DNA of 64,000 nt from Polytrichum commune (GCA_950295325.1 OX485806.1:48417169-48481168); one strand, 5' to 3'. Counted from the stretch's first letter, positions 36,291-46,153 are shown. Program-made: numbers and translations. The notes: generated by a model from the letters alone, not told the origin.

Positions 36291-38366
36291 GTCTAGCGAC
36301 CAACGGTAGCCCAATCCCATGATAGGTAAGGGCTGTAACTGAGGTGACAAGGTATTAAAGCTAAACCTGACCTGGTCACAAACTTCACACCTCCCGACAT
36401 AAGCAGCCACCTGCTGATACATGCCAGTCCACCAATATTGGCCACGCAACATCGAATGTGTCCTGCGTATGCCAAAATGGCCAAGTTCCTCGTGCACTTG
36501 TCGCACCAAGGAGGCCCTTTGATCCGGCCTAGGGACAAGACGCCTTGTCCCATCCGGCCACAATCGAAATAACAAACCGTTCTCCCAACGGAACCTTGTT
36601 ATTCGATGTCCAATCCTATCCCTTTCCATTGCCGAAATAGACAAAGGAAAGGTACCCTGTTGAAGCTTATGCAATACGGGATGATCCTCCCATATATCCG
36701 CAATAGCTTGAGGCCGATCAGTCTCATCATCCGAGCCCTGTATCGGAATCTCAACACATGCACCAGAAAATAAAGTGAGGTAGGCAGCCGTGTGCCAACC
36801 TGGAACCGCCTCTCGATCACAATCTCCATGCCACCTGGCCCCAGTCAAGTCCTCATCCGAAGGACTTGGATTGCGTGAGAGTCCATCTGCATCCATGTTG
36901 GTAATCCCAGCACGGTGTACCACCTCAAAGTCATACTCCTGGAGCAACAAAGCCCACCTGGCAAGCTTGCCAGTAAGCTTATCCGACTCCATGAGCCACC
37001 GTAATGGCTGATGGTCAGTCACTAAAGTAAAGTGCTGACCATAAAGATACGGCCGAAAATGGGCAATAGCCCATACTGCCGCCAATGCTTCTCCCTCGTA
37101 GGATGAATAATTAGCCTCCGCCGTGTTATTGCTTCGCGAAGCGTAAGCAACAACATACTTCCAGCCAAAATCATCTTTCTGAGTGAGAACTGCTCCCAAA
37201 CCCAATGAACTCCAATCTGTATGCAACTGGAAAGATTTGGAGACCTCTAGACGTCGAAGCACTGGAGCCGTACCTAGTTTCTGCTTCAATGTCTCAAACG
37301 CCTGTTGTTGCTCACGAGCCCAAGTCCACGGTTGGTCCTTGCTCGTGAGAATAGTGAGAGGCTTGGCAATCAAGCTAAAGTTCTTGACGAATCGCCAATA
37401 GTAATTCGCCAAGCCCAAGAAAGCACGAAGTCTCGGCACATCAACCGGTGCCGGAATCTTCTGCAAGGCGTCCACCTTAGCTTGTTGTACCCCAAGACCT
37501 CCTGGAACAATCATATGCCCTAGATATGCCAACCGGTCATGGAAAAACTTGCACTTGCCGTGGTGCAAGCGCAATCCCCACCGTTGCAACCGCTCAAAAA
37601 CGGCTTGAAGATGCCTTACGTGCTCCTGTGGTGTTATACTGAAAATGATAACGTCATCAATGTAACACCGAGTAAAGGGTAAGCCAGAGAGAACTTGGTC
37701 CATCACTCTCTGAAACTCCGCAGGTGCATTCTTCAGGCCAAACGGAAGAAACCTCCAATGGTAAAGTTGATCCTTCCCATCTTGATCAACTCCCCAGAAT
37801 GCGGTTTTCACTCGGTCTCCCACAAGTAATGGGAGTTGGTGATAGCCGGATCTCAAGTCCAACGTGCTAAAGACTCGAGCAAATCCGAGGGCATCGAACA
37901 ACTCCTCCGGGATTGGCATGGGATATCGATCCGACTTGGTCTTCCGATTAACTGGACGGTAATCCCCGCACATCCGCTTCTCCGTCCAATTGCCAAAGAT
38001 ATCCTTTTTCGATGGCATAACCGTAGCACAAGCATACTCCCCGTTGGAAAGTTCGATTAGCCTTGCTGCCAAAAACTCTCGGCAACGAACGTGAACGCCA
38101 CTCCGCTCGGAAACACTGAGCCTATAAGGTCTCCGAAAAATGGGATGGTCGTCCTCCAACTGAATGTGGATGGGCTTTACTTTATAACCTTCAAGATCTT
38201 GAAGGCTAAAAGCAAAACACCTACGGTACGAGCAAATAAATGCTCGTACTTTCCGTGCCTCAACACCAGTGAGATGAGGGCCCAATTCCAATGGCCAATC
38301 ATCAAACTCTGTGGTCTCCCTCTCTACTAGAAGAAAGCCACCTGGTGCTGGCACGGACTCTAACTG
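36291..38366 (-). CDS. Reverse transcriptase, RNase H and integrase zinc-binding domain
   Basis: A 710-codon open frame with no convincing start codon of its own; the annotated first codon at 38354 is GTG. Domains in order, numbered from that codon: connector with PIFRRPYRLS; RT palm with CGDYRPVNRKT, STLDLRSGYHQLPL (catalytic Asp about 166), FLPFGLKNAPAEFQR and the YIDD box at 231-234; FLGLANYYWRFV junction; RNase H with LHTDWSSLGLGAVL, YEGEALAAVWAI and VTDHQPLRWL (D-E-D); then the integrase HHCC zinc-binding region HEELGHFGIRRTH...CEVC. It synthesises and processes retroelement cDNA. It follows the methyltransferase frame in the same phase after one UAG. The frame proper stays coherent to about 36290; the ORF itself runs on in the wrong frame to 36222. 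Confidence 0.92.
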
Positions 38367-38369
38367 CTA
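38361..38369 (-). promoter_or_regulatory. UAG stop in TMV-type readthrough context (UAG CAG UUA)
   Basis: On the minus strand CAT-TAG-CAG-TTA ends the protease-methyltransferase frame and is followed in the same phase by the RT frame. CAR-YYA directly 3' of UAG is the well-known leaky-stop context first described in tobacco mosaic virus. Alternatively the UAG is a recent CAG-to-TAG mutation. Confidence 0.6.
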
Positions 38370-40790
38370 ATGGGAGGAGGGGGCATTAACCATGCCCCCA
38401 ACCTCCGTGCTAGCAATAGAGTCCATCCCCTCTTCATCACCAACAATATGTGATGATGAAGCCACCACCGGAGGTGAAGAAGCCAAAGCAGTATAAACTC
38501 GTTGAGCTTGGAGCTCCTCCATCACCTGCTGCTCGAATCGACAGATTCGTTCGGCTTCTCCAACCATGACCTCAATTTCTTCCTCCATGGATGTGGACCA
38601 TTGTTCCCCTTGACCAGAATCCTCTGCCCCCAGAGAGAACAACTGGTCACCATGATGTTGTTGCAATGCAAGGCATAAACCAACAGTCCACACCATGGTA
38701 TGAAGATTCATAGCTTGACCCAACACGAAGCGTCGTTGGCCCTCAGAAAGGTTAGGAGTTCCGGTGGTGCCAGTTCGGAATCCCATGGCCCGCTCTCGTT
38801 CGTCAGCCAACGGTTCGGTGTGGATTTTGGTGTTAGCATCCCACACCATACCCGGCCCCCGATCGCGAAAGGCGAATGACTGTGGAAACGTCATAAAGGT
38901 GGGAAAGGCCTTCCGTGGTGCCCCCACTTTGTTGACCAATGCCAACGGGGGTAAATCATCTCGAACAACCGGCAAAGAGGTCCGGTTTGGATCCAAGATG
39001 TCATCCACCTTCTGATCCAAAGGTGGAGACACTGCAGAAAATGTTGTAGCTAAAGTAGATGACGGTGCGAGGTTGGTCCAAATCCACCGAGGCCGGTGGG
39101 CATAAGAACCAATGCTCGCAGCATCCACAAAAATGGGATCTCCAAGGTGTTGACGGACATAATGACTGCCTTCCAACACCTTGTCCCGAGAGTCTCCCAA
39201 CAAAGGTACATTCTTGAAGATATACCTTGGAGGGGAAGGCTGGTGGGTAAACCACCACTGCATAAGCCGGATGAGGTCCCAGAAAAGGCTAGACCTAGGA
39301 TCCTCTAAACCTCGGCCTGCTCCAGCACGTGAGTGGCCTTGGCATGGCCATCCCGCAATCACCATATCCACCGGGCCCAAGTGTCGTAAGTCGGCCTCAT
39401 TGATGAGTGTAACATCACGAGGGAGACGTGAAAAACACCCACGAATGGCAGTTGGAGGTAACTGCTGGGGGTACAATACCATCAACTGGTGAAGATGGTG
39501 ACGAGCCACACGGGTGGACACTTGAGAGTTGTCCACATAAACATACCGTCTAACCGTGAGGCCAGCCTCCAATACGGCCGCTAAGCCTATGCAGATGCCC
39601 CCAAACAGTTCCACCAAAATAATACCCGCGTCTGGCGGTTGCCATAAAATGGGATGTGCCAATGCCGAGAGGACACCCGGTATGATCGGTGTCCTAGGAG
39701 TGAGAGAGTGGACAATATCCTCGCATCTCCGAAATAGCTCGGCGGAATCACGCCAAGGAGGAAGGGGATCCTTGGGATGGCGCACCAATGCATTTTTAGG
39801 TGCCATATCTCGTTGATCGTTTATACTCCCCATGAATGCCAATGACTCCTCCAACAATGCGGAACCATAAGGCAATGTGTCCACCATAGCACCACATCCA
39901 AAAACCATAGATAATGGTGCTATGGTCGCGGCCGCCGCGAAAGCCACGGGAATAAGTTCCCTGCGGCCATCCCCAGCCGACCAACCTGGTTGGATCCACG
40001 CCTCCTCAGTCCAGTTGTCCAAACCAAAACCAAGAGGGTAAAGTGCTTGCTGACCAACTAAAATGTCATAGTTGGTCGCATTTGTCACCGCACACCTAAG
40101 AAGAAGAGGTGCGGGTGAATCTCCAGGCTTCACTCGGAAGCTAAGCTGTAATGGCTCTCGAGTATAACCCATGGCTCGCTCCACGTAACCAATGGATGTG
40201 ACAATGGTGAATGGACAGGGAGCCAAATCCTCGGCCGTCAACCTCAACTCTTGGGCAAGCCTCTTGCCGATCATAACTGGCTGTGCCCCTGAATCCATCA
40301 TCACACAACGGGGAGCAACCCGAGTAGCATTGCTCCCAGTGCGACTGACCACCAAAATTCCGGTATTATTCACCATATGCACAACGCCGGGTCGAATGCC
40401 GCGGCGCTCGCGGACAGGTCTAGCAGCGACATAAGACAAATAGGCTGCACCCGCGGATACTGGTGAGTCATAAGACGTGGTCGGTGCCTTGTCATCTGAG
40501 GCGTGTGCTTCAAAAGACGCAATGGTCTCTGCCGCAAGTCTCGCTCGCCGTTTGGCCACATCCTCAGGATCTTCAGAAGCAAGGATGTCCGTAGTGGCTT
40601 GAGCCACGGTCAGAGAAGGTAAGGATGTCTTCCCTTCCAAAATCCTACCTGCTAAGTGAAAAACCTTAGCAGGTTGGAACTCTGGCGATGACCACTCCAT
40701 GGCCGTGAATAAAGGTGTGTGTAACACCTTGGATGCCAACGTGTGCGCCACATCAGTCGCTGAATGTGAAACCTCATCGTTCGGATGACG
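38367..40790 (-). CDS. Aspartic protease fused to a C5-cytosine DNA methyltransferase
   Basis: 794 codons from the first ATG (40751); the frame is open a little upstream and is entered from gag by a -1 shift near 40790. Residues 145-245 form a retropepsin: CVMMDSGAQPV (active Asp 153) and ILVGQQALYPLGFG. Residues 378-690 form a complete C5-MTase: motif I LVELFGGICIGLAAVLEAG (379-397); motif IV GWPCQGHSRAG with the catalytic Cys 470 and GLEDPRSSLFWDLIRL; motif VI FKNVP (512-516), where the catalytic Glu is Lys; motif VIII AHRPRWIWTNL (551-561); motif IX ERERAMGF; motif X QRRFVLGQAMNLHTM. The AHRPRWIWTNL and RYVYVD segments resemble DNMT3/DRM enzymes more than DNMT1/CMT. It would add methyl groups to cytosine in DNA. 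Only the E-to-K change is obviously disabling. Confidence 0.92.
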   Translation of the reverse strand, partial: RHPNDEVSHSATDVAHTLASKVLHTPLFTAMEWSSPEFQPAKVFHLAGRILEGKTSLPSLTVAQATTDILASEDPEDVAKRRARLAAETIASFEAHASDDKAPTTSYDSPVSAGAAYLSYVAARPVRERRGIRPGVVHMVNNTGILVVSRTGSNATRVAPRCVMMDSGAQPVMIGKRLAQELRLTAEDLAPCPFTIVTSIGYVERAMGYTREPLQLSFRVKPGDSPAPLLLRCAVTNATNYDILVGQQALYPLGFGLDNWTEEAWIQPGWSAGDGRRELIPVAFAAAATIAPLSMVFGCGAMVDTLPYGSALLEESLAFMGSINDQRDMAPKNALVRHPKDPLPPWRDSAELFRRCEDIVHSLTPRTPIIPGVLSALAHPILWQPPDAGIILVELFGGICIGLAAVLEAGLTVRRYVYVDNSQVSTRVARHHLHQLMVLYPQQLPPTAIRGCFSRLPRDVTLINEADLRHLGPVDMVIAGWPCQGHSRAGAGRGLEDPRSSLFWDLIRLMQWWFTHQPSPPRYIFKNVPLLGDSRDKVLEGSHYVRQHLGDPIFVDAASIGSYAHRPRWIWTNLAPSSTLATTFSAVSPPLDQKVDDILDPNRTSLPVVRDDLPPLALVNKVGAPRKAFPTFMTFPQSFAFRDRGPGMVWDANTKIHTEPLADERERAMGFRTGTTGTPNLSEGQRRFVLGQAMNLHTMVWTVGLCLALQQHHGDQLFSLGAEDSGQGEQWSTSMEEEIEVMVGEAERICRFEQQVMEELQAQRVYTALASSPPVVASSSHIVGDEEGMDSIASTEVGGMVNAPSSH

Positions 40791-41008
40791 ACCACTGACA
40801 GATGATCGGCCAATCCAAAAGATAATGGTAGTCGTGCCTGACCAATTTGGTCCGCGGGCGCATTGTCCCGAGCTCGCGAGCTTGCCACATATTCATTTGT
40901 AGTCGAAGGTATGGATTGTGACACGGCTTGAGCACGTGTCACGGCGGCGGAACTCACCACCTCGCCCGAGGCTCCGAACATATAGTAATCCGGAGTGGAA
41001 GAACTAGC
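40652..41008 (-). CDS. Gag-pol junction, open in the gag frame after the gag UAG
   Basis: After the UAG at 41009-41011 the gag frame stays open for 119 codons to 40652 (ASSSTPDYYMFGASGEV onward, rich in Ala, Ser and Arg). Around 40790 the sensible protein sequence passes from the gag frame into the pol frame (LSFGLADHLSV to SGRHPNDEVSHSATD), which is a -1 change. No classical X-XXY-YYZ slippery heptamer is evident. It may be a mutation in this copy. Confidence 0.55.
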   Translation of the reverse strand, partial: ASSSTPDYYMFGASGEVVSSAAVTRAQAVSQSIPSTTNEYVASSRARDNAPADQIGQARLPLSFGLADHLSVVVIRTMRFHIQRLMWRTRWHPRCYTHLYSRPWSGHRQSSNLLRFFT

Positions 41009-42445
41009 CTAAGCTCCGGAGGAAGACGGTGAGGCCAAGATTTGGCCGGATGACGCCAAGCTTTTGAACCTCTCCTCCATGGCTCCAATCTTCGCCTCCA
41101 ACGTCTTCTCCCGGTCGGAAAAAAAACGTTTCTCAGGATGGAGAGCAAAGCAGTTCTCTACCGCGTGATTGTTCCGCCCACAATGGGAACACTTCAACTG
41201 CTTGGGTAACTGATTACCCGTCGTCCCCTTCGTCGAGCCCTTAGCGGAAACAAATGGCTTCCGCTTCGGAGTAGTGACGGTCTGGGCTTGCCTTTGCTTC
41301 GAAGGACAGTCCTTCTTAGCGTGGCCGGCCTGCCCACAAGACCAACAATACATGGTCTTGTCTACCTCGGCGTCCGCCAATCCCGCAGCCGCAACTGGAA
41401 CTCTTCGGGATTTGCTAGAATCCACTAGCAAGGACACCAAATCAGTGGCATCGTGCTGACATAATGCACGATCACACTGCTCCACCACGGCGAATGCCTC
41501 TGCGAGTGTCGCTCGACCACCAAACTCCATGATGATCCTGGGTAGCTCCAAGTCAAGGAGACGTTTGTCAATCTTTGACAAAAACACCTTCACCAACTGA
41601 CTTTCCGCGAACACACCTCCAGATTCTCTGGCAAACCTCGCCAACCTCGTATACATGGTACGAGGTGTATCGTCCTTCTCCCGTCTAAAATCTTGTATCC
41701 GCTGCATCTGGTCACGACGGAAGCCTCCGTACTCCCCCTGTAGATGCAGCTCAAATGCCCGCAATGGCTCAAAATCTGGCGGAGCCCCTAAAGAGGCTAA
41801 AGCCGCTTGGGTGGCCATGGCATAACGCGAGAGTGGAAGAACTGGGCTCGACGTACTCGCCGCAGTGGGAGCAGGACCCGTAGCCCTCGGCTCACCAGGA
41901 GGAGCTCCCTCGACATCCACCACATAACCTCCCTCCGGTACCTCCGTCTTGACATCCGGAACGGCCATTAAACTGGAAGCTGCGCCTTCTTTCAATGCGA
42001 ATACCAACTCAACCCGAGTCTCCCAGTACCGCTCCACCTGGCGCAGCTCCATCCAATGAGCCTCCGTCCACTGCTCATAAGTTTGGAGAGCTTCATGCTC
42101 TAAATGCTGAGGCAGAAGCTTAAACGCATACCAATCGTTAAAATTGGTATTGCGTTGGCGTTTCTCTCGCATCCACGTACGAAACCGGATTTTCCAGTCT
42201 TGCAGAGAAATGGTCCCTGCTCGACCGGAAAACTGGTCATGTATCCCTCCCTTAGTCTCCTCCTCCATATCGTCAAAGGTTCCCACCCACAAGACGTGAG
42301 ACCGAGTGATAGTCCCCCACGCCGAAGTAGGCTGAAAAGCCTCGTTGGGTGCTACCACTAGTTCAACGTCCGAGAGGTCCGAGGGATGACCTTCCGATGC
42401 TCCTAGGGACGGAGAACGATAGTGTTGAGTACGAGTTGTAACCAT
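41009..42445 (-). CDS. Gag polyprotein with two CCHC zinc knuckles
   Basis: 478 codons from ATG 42445 to UAG 41011-41009, uninterrupted. The N-terminal third (ISLQDWKIRFRTWMREKR, FNDWYAFKLLPQHLEHEALQTYEQW) and the middle (LRAFELHLQGEYGGFRRDQMQRIQDFRREKDDTPRTMYTRLARFARESGG) have a Gag-type helical composition that differs from the Gag families elsewhere in the window. Two knuckles follow, CWSCGQAGHAKKDC and CSHCGRNNHAVENC, both C-x2-C-x4-H-x4-C. The tail ends EAKIGAMEERFKSLASSGQ, a possible short coiled coil. Gag would form the particle and package RNA. The long intact frame shows that this element is young. Confidence 0.9.
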   Translation of the reverse strand: MVTTRTQHYRSPSLGASEGHPSDLSDVELVVAPNEAFQPTSAWGTITRSHVLWVGTFDDMEEETKGGIHDQFSGRAGTISLQDWKIRFRTWMREKRQRNTNFNDWYAFKLLPQHLEHEALQTYEQWTEAHWMELRQVERYWETRVELVFALKEGAASSLMAVPDVKTEVPEGGYVVDVEGAPPGEPRATGPAPTAASTSSPVLPLSRYAMATQAALASLGAPPDFEPLRAFELHLQGEYGGFRRDQMQRIQDFRREKDDTPRTMYTRLARFARESGGVFAESQLVKVFLSKIDKRLLDLELPRIIMEFGGRATLAEAFAVVEQCDRALCQHDATDLVSLLVDSSKSRRVPVAAAGLADAEVDKTMYCWSCGQAGHAKKDCPSKQRQAQTVTTPKRKPFVSAKGSTKGTTGNQLPKQLKCSHCGRNNHAVENCFALHPEKRFFSDREKTLEAKIGAMEERFKSLASSGQILASPSSSGA

Positions 42446-44388
42446 AAACCCACAATGGGATGGTCACCGAATCAACAACCCAAATGAATTAGTATCCAGG
42501 TACAAAGAGAAAAAAGATCAAAGGCAACCTGCACCTGCAACCACCACCAAAACTTATGGTCTGCTGGTCATTAACCCAGCCTCACCACAAGTGAAAACAA
42601 GCACCGCCCACTTGGTGCACAAACAAAGGTCCCGTCGGTCATTAATCCGACCTCACCTCCACAGTACCCTATCACAATCTAGGACTACACAAAATGGGGC
42701 AGTGCTAGAACACTCCAGCACTACAGCCCGCCACAGGGGAAGGTACCAAAACAAAATACAACGAACAATGCAAGAACAACACTAGATCCTCTTCCCCAAA
42801 ACAACATTCAAGCAGAAATTGAAAACGACCGCAACCAACTAGCACCCGCCTGCAGTTGGTGGTCAAAATAAAGAGTTCCTGTTGCTTAAGAAAAGGAAAT
42901 GCTAACTATGCACATCTCTCATCTAGTACTATAATATAAAATCCTCTCCTTCCTAAAGTCCTTGGAATTTGTGTTGCTTAACACAATTCGTGCTTAACAA
43001 ATTATCTTGTTAAGTCGAATGGTAATTCCATATCCAATTCGCTCCATCCCTAGGCAATCCCTAAACAATTTATAAACTTATACCAAAATAAAATCTACAA
43101 CAACAATCAACCTATCCCCAAATAAATCCTACACCTATCCCCAAATAAATCTCAATGCCCTTATTTTCCTTCTAAACAAAGAAATGGAAAATCCCTGCTT
43201 ATGCCAAGTACCTCTATCAAGTCATTGCGGGAGAAAATGAAGCTAACCGCAAATTCGCCGTGTTCCCACGCCCTCCGCGTGTTGCCGGATGCTACCGCGA
43301 ACATCTCCCACAATGTTCCACCCCTCCCAACAAAATGATTGTGTACCAAATGTATACACAACCCACAATTGCCAAGAAACTCGAAAAGGTGCCCTCAACC
43401 TTGGCGCCGAAGTGGGTTATTCATAAGTCCAAGAATTTCATTTTGTTATTTCTTGACCTCTCGAGACCTTAGTTCATTGTATTTTTTTTGTTGTTGTATT
43501 GAAAAATACAATGACAAATAGAATCAACTAATTCTTTTTTTTAAATAAAATATTTTTTTTAAATAAAACTAATAATATAAAAAAAAGGCTGCAGCAGACT
43601 GCCGAGAGGGAATGGGGAGGGGGAGGCTAACCTAGGAGGTAACCGGCCAGGGGGGTGGGGCCAGGGAATGGAACCGGCCGGGGGGGTGCCTATGGGCTAG
43701 GGGGAGGGGTTGTAGGCTAGGGGGGAGGGCTGGTAGGCCTAACTTAAGGGGGTTAGGGGTAGCTTAGGGAGGGAGGTGGGGTGGGGCCTAACGGCTAGGG
43801 GGGAGGGGCTGGTAGCTTAGCTTAGGGGGGGGATTTAGGGGTAGCTTAGGGGGGGGGAGGGAAAAAGGGAAGGCAGGGGGGAGTTGGAGAGGAGGAAGGG
43901 GGGAGGAAGAAGGGGGAGGGGAGGGGAGGGGAGGGGAGGGGAGGGCGGCGGGGAGGGGCCCGGCCCAGCTTGCCGCCGGCCGCCGCCGAGCTGCCGCCGC
44001 AGCCCGGAGTCCAGAGAGCTCCGGCTCTCGGCACCGCTCTACCTCTTATTCTCTCCTTTGTTTAATTTTTTTTATTATAAATTTTTTGAATGAACTTGAA
44101 CTCAAATTGGAATGAAGAGTGCTCTACACAAGCTCAATGATACGAATTCAAGCTTGCAAGCCGAAAAATGACAAGGAATTTCGTAGACAATTCAATAATT
44201 CATCACCACAATTCACCTTGATGTGGCCTTCATAAAAACAAACATTCTTCATATTGTTGCGCCGCAAATCCGCGGTGTTCTCTCTCCAGAACTTCGTAAC
44301 TTCATCACTCCTTGTCCTCACGCCTTTCCTTGTGTGTTATATATCAAGAATGTAGAGAGAACAACAAAAATGAAGCATTCTTGCCAAG
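42446..44388 (-). other. Long 5' leader of the methyltransferase retroelement
   Basis: 1.9 kb without a convincing ORF between the right-hand LTR and gag. It contains a GC-rich island (43590-44040, listed separately) and a perfect 12-bp inverted repeat CATTGTATTTTT / AAAAATACAATG at 43475-43486 and 43502-43513. No clear primer-binding site is seen; TTGGCAAGAATGC directly inside the LTR (minus strand, about 44387-44375) is only a candidate. Confidence 0.55.
43590..44040. repeat. GC-rich island with dense G-runs
   Basis: The plus strand holds dozens of runs of four to nine G, with recurrent GGCTAGGGGGGAGGG, TAGCTTAGGGGG and (GGGGA)n units at about 43905-43945, and ends in CCGCCGCCG-type sequence. 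The surrounding DNA is strongly AT-rich. On the element's coding strand it is C-rich, and the Pro-rich ORF over it is a translation artefact. Confidence 0.8.
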
Positions 44389-44723
44389 TGAGAATGAAGA
44401 GAGTAGAACACTCACAATAGCTCTAAATCTCTCTTCAAATGCATACAAGTAGTCAAGCTATCTCTCATTCCACCAAGGGAGAATCCAAGAGTGTAAGTAG
44501 AGGGAGAAGAACTCAAGATTTATTGCAAAATCATGCAATCTACACCTCACACAAGCTCTCTCCACACACTAACTCACAAGACTTGACTTGGCAAGAATGC
44601 CAAACCAAGGAGGAGGCTCCTCACTTAGGAGCCTTCCTCTCCACATCTAGATTCATCCATCCAAATCTAGATGGATGAAATCCAACGGATAAGGTGCGGC
44701 CGTCGACGCCGCATACCGTGACA
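44389..44723 (-). repeat. 5' LTR (B segment only) of the methyltransferase retroelement
   Basis: Nearly identical to 34495-34826, starting TGAGAATGAAGAG and ending GCATACCGTGACA; the GC hairpin carries a two-base insertion (GCATACC for GCACC). The A segments found at the left end are absent. Read on the minus strand it begins TGTCACGG, a good LTR start. Confidence 0.75.
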
Positions 44724-44727
44724 GCAT

Positions 44728-45806
44728 ATTTAATTCCCTTCCAAAAATCTAAGTACTCACGTTATACCCCTATCATCCGGGTTGAGCTTGGGCACCTGCA
44801 AGTGCAGGACACCTTCACCGAAGGGCTTGTGTGATATTTTTAGGCTCCCACATAAGGGGGTGGCCAAAAACTCCACATTTGGGTTGACAAAATTTGAAAA
44901 GTTTCATTTACATTACCGCACAATTGAAACTTTAGGATTTCAATGTTCTCAAATAATTTTTTGGTTTTTATATTGTTCTGTTGTATCCATCTGAGGAGGA
45001 AACACTTTAAGATATAATTGAAATCAACAAGGATGGTCCCCAATCCTTACATGAAGACGTGGCCACATAAACCAGAAAACAAAAAAAATAAAAAAAATTG
45101 ATAGTCCACCTACACCTCTAAATATAACTACCAATAATACAACATGTAGATCTACTCCTATGGACGTTGAAAATTTGTTTTTCTTACAATAAGTTTTGAT
45201 TGTGGTTCAACAACCTACAGGGCCTTCTTCATCGTTGGTTCAAGTGTTGTTGGAAAACATCATTGTTTTTGGGTGGATATCAACTCTGTCACATCCTCTA
45301 TTATTGAAGACTTACGACTTTGTAAAACAAATGAGCATCTACATATTTACTTTGATGATTCAATAATTGTATCTAGTTGTTAGTTTCTAATCCTCATATG
45401 AAATTGCTATCATTTTTTCTAATGTTGTGTTGGTGTTTGCAAGTGCAATTTAATGATGTGCGTACAACACAATTTTCAATTGATACTTGTTTGCACAAAG
45501 GATTTGACTTGGTGATTGCATATTTGCCTAAAAAACTTCCCGTGCCTCTTATATCAAAATGGAACAAATACAATAGTGATAAGATAGACGTAATTTTTTG
45601 AATTCTCATTCCACTTTCTTCACGATGATACATACATTCTTTTATTCATGCCAAAATCCAAGAATGTTCAACTTGATGTTCGAATATTTGCTCAAACTTA
45701 CGCATTTTTTTCTTTAGAGATTTGTAGGGTAATAACTTCATGCATCTATGCTCAGGTGTGGATACATATGCAAAGGTATGTGTAGCTAATAATTTCTTCA
45801 AATAAC
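44728..45806. other. Flanking DNA, nothing firmly recognised
   Basis: Only short ORFs. The plus ORF 45377-45601 and minus ORFs here lack known motifs. It may include degraded copia pol upstream of the RNase H remnant. Confidence 0.35.
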
Positions 45807-46153
45807 TTATATGATAGCATCAATGTGGGCGTGAGAAACGCTCATAAACTTATGTCCACAATGTTGTTGGAAGATGTGGGATACGCGCAAGAAGGACCGG
45901 CATCCATCATGTGTGACAATCAAAGATGCATTGCACTTGCAAAGAATCCCACATACCATTTTCGCTCCAGACATGTCGATGTACAACATCACTTTATTAG
46001 AGAGAAATTAAAAAACCAAAAGATAATTTTGAAATATTGTCCAATGTAGGATATGATAGTGGACGTGCTAACCAAACCACTTGCAAAGAATAAGCATTAA
46101 GCATTAACAAAAGAAATGGGTTTAAAAGCCTTTGACTACTCGCAAAGTGGGAG
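45807..46153 (+). pseudogene. Ty1/copia RNase H C-terminal remnant
   Basis: The plus strand reads IMCDNQRCIALAKNPTYH, HVDVQHHFIREKL, ILKYCPM and, after a stop, IVDVLTKPLAKNKH and MGLKAFDYSQSGSVE. These are the last motifs of copia RNase H (CDNxSA region, KHIDVxxHFIRE, DxLTKxL). At least two in-frame stops show it is dead. It ends directly at a copia LTR starting TGTAGAAAG (46154), so it is the 3' end of a plus-strand copia element. Confidence 0.88.

Larger units (their letters stand above)
34392..44723 (-). mobile_element. Ty3/gypsy LTR retrotransposon carrying a C5-cytosine DNA methyltransferase and a PHD finger
   Basis: A 10.3-kb element read on the minus strand: 5' LTR remnant, long leader, gag, protease + cytosine methyltransferase, RT-RNase H, integrase with a PHD finger, polypurine tract, 3' LTR region. 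The order PR-RT-RH-IN makes it Ty3/gypsy. An about 333-bp block is almost identical at 34495-34826 and 44390-44723, as expected for LTRs of a fairly recent insertion. The outer ends TGTCG (34392) and CCGTGACA (44723) are each flanked by GCAT (34388-34391; 44724-44727), a candidate 4-bp target duplication. Coding sequence has three in-frame UAG codons and two frame changes but is otherwise intact. No chromodomain is seen; the PHD finger sits where a chromodomain would be in chromoviruses. Confidence 0.9.

Noticed and set aside
38367..40790. Bacterial restriction-modification methylase or contamination
   Set aside because: The domain is in frame between a retropepsin and a Ty3/gypsy RT and flanked by LTRs; motif details resemble eukaryotic DNMT3/DRM enzymes.
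43846..44034. Proline/alanine-rich ORF
   Set aside because: Translation of the G/C-run island; low complexity, no supporting context.
44130..44145. GCTCAATGATACGA as reverse complement of a tRNA-Met primer site
   Set aside because: Mismatches in the TGG end and about 240 bases away from the LTR edge.
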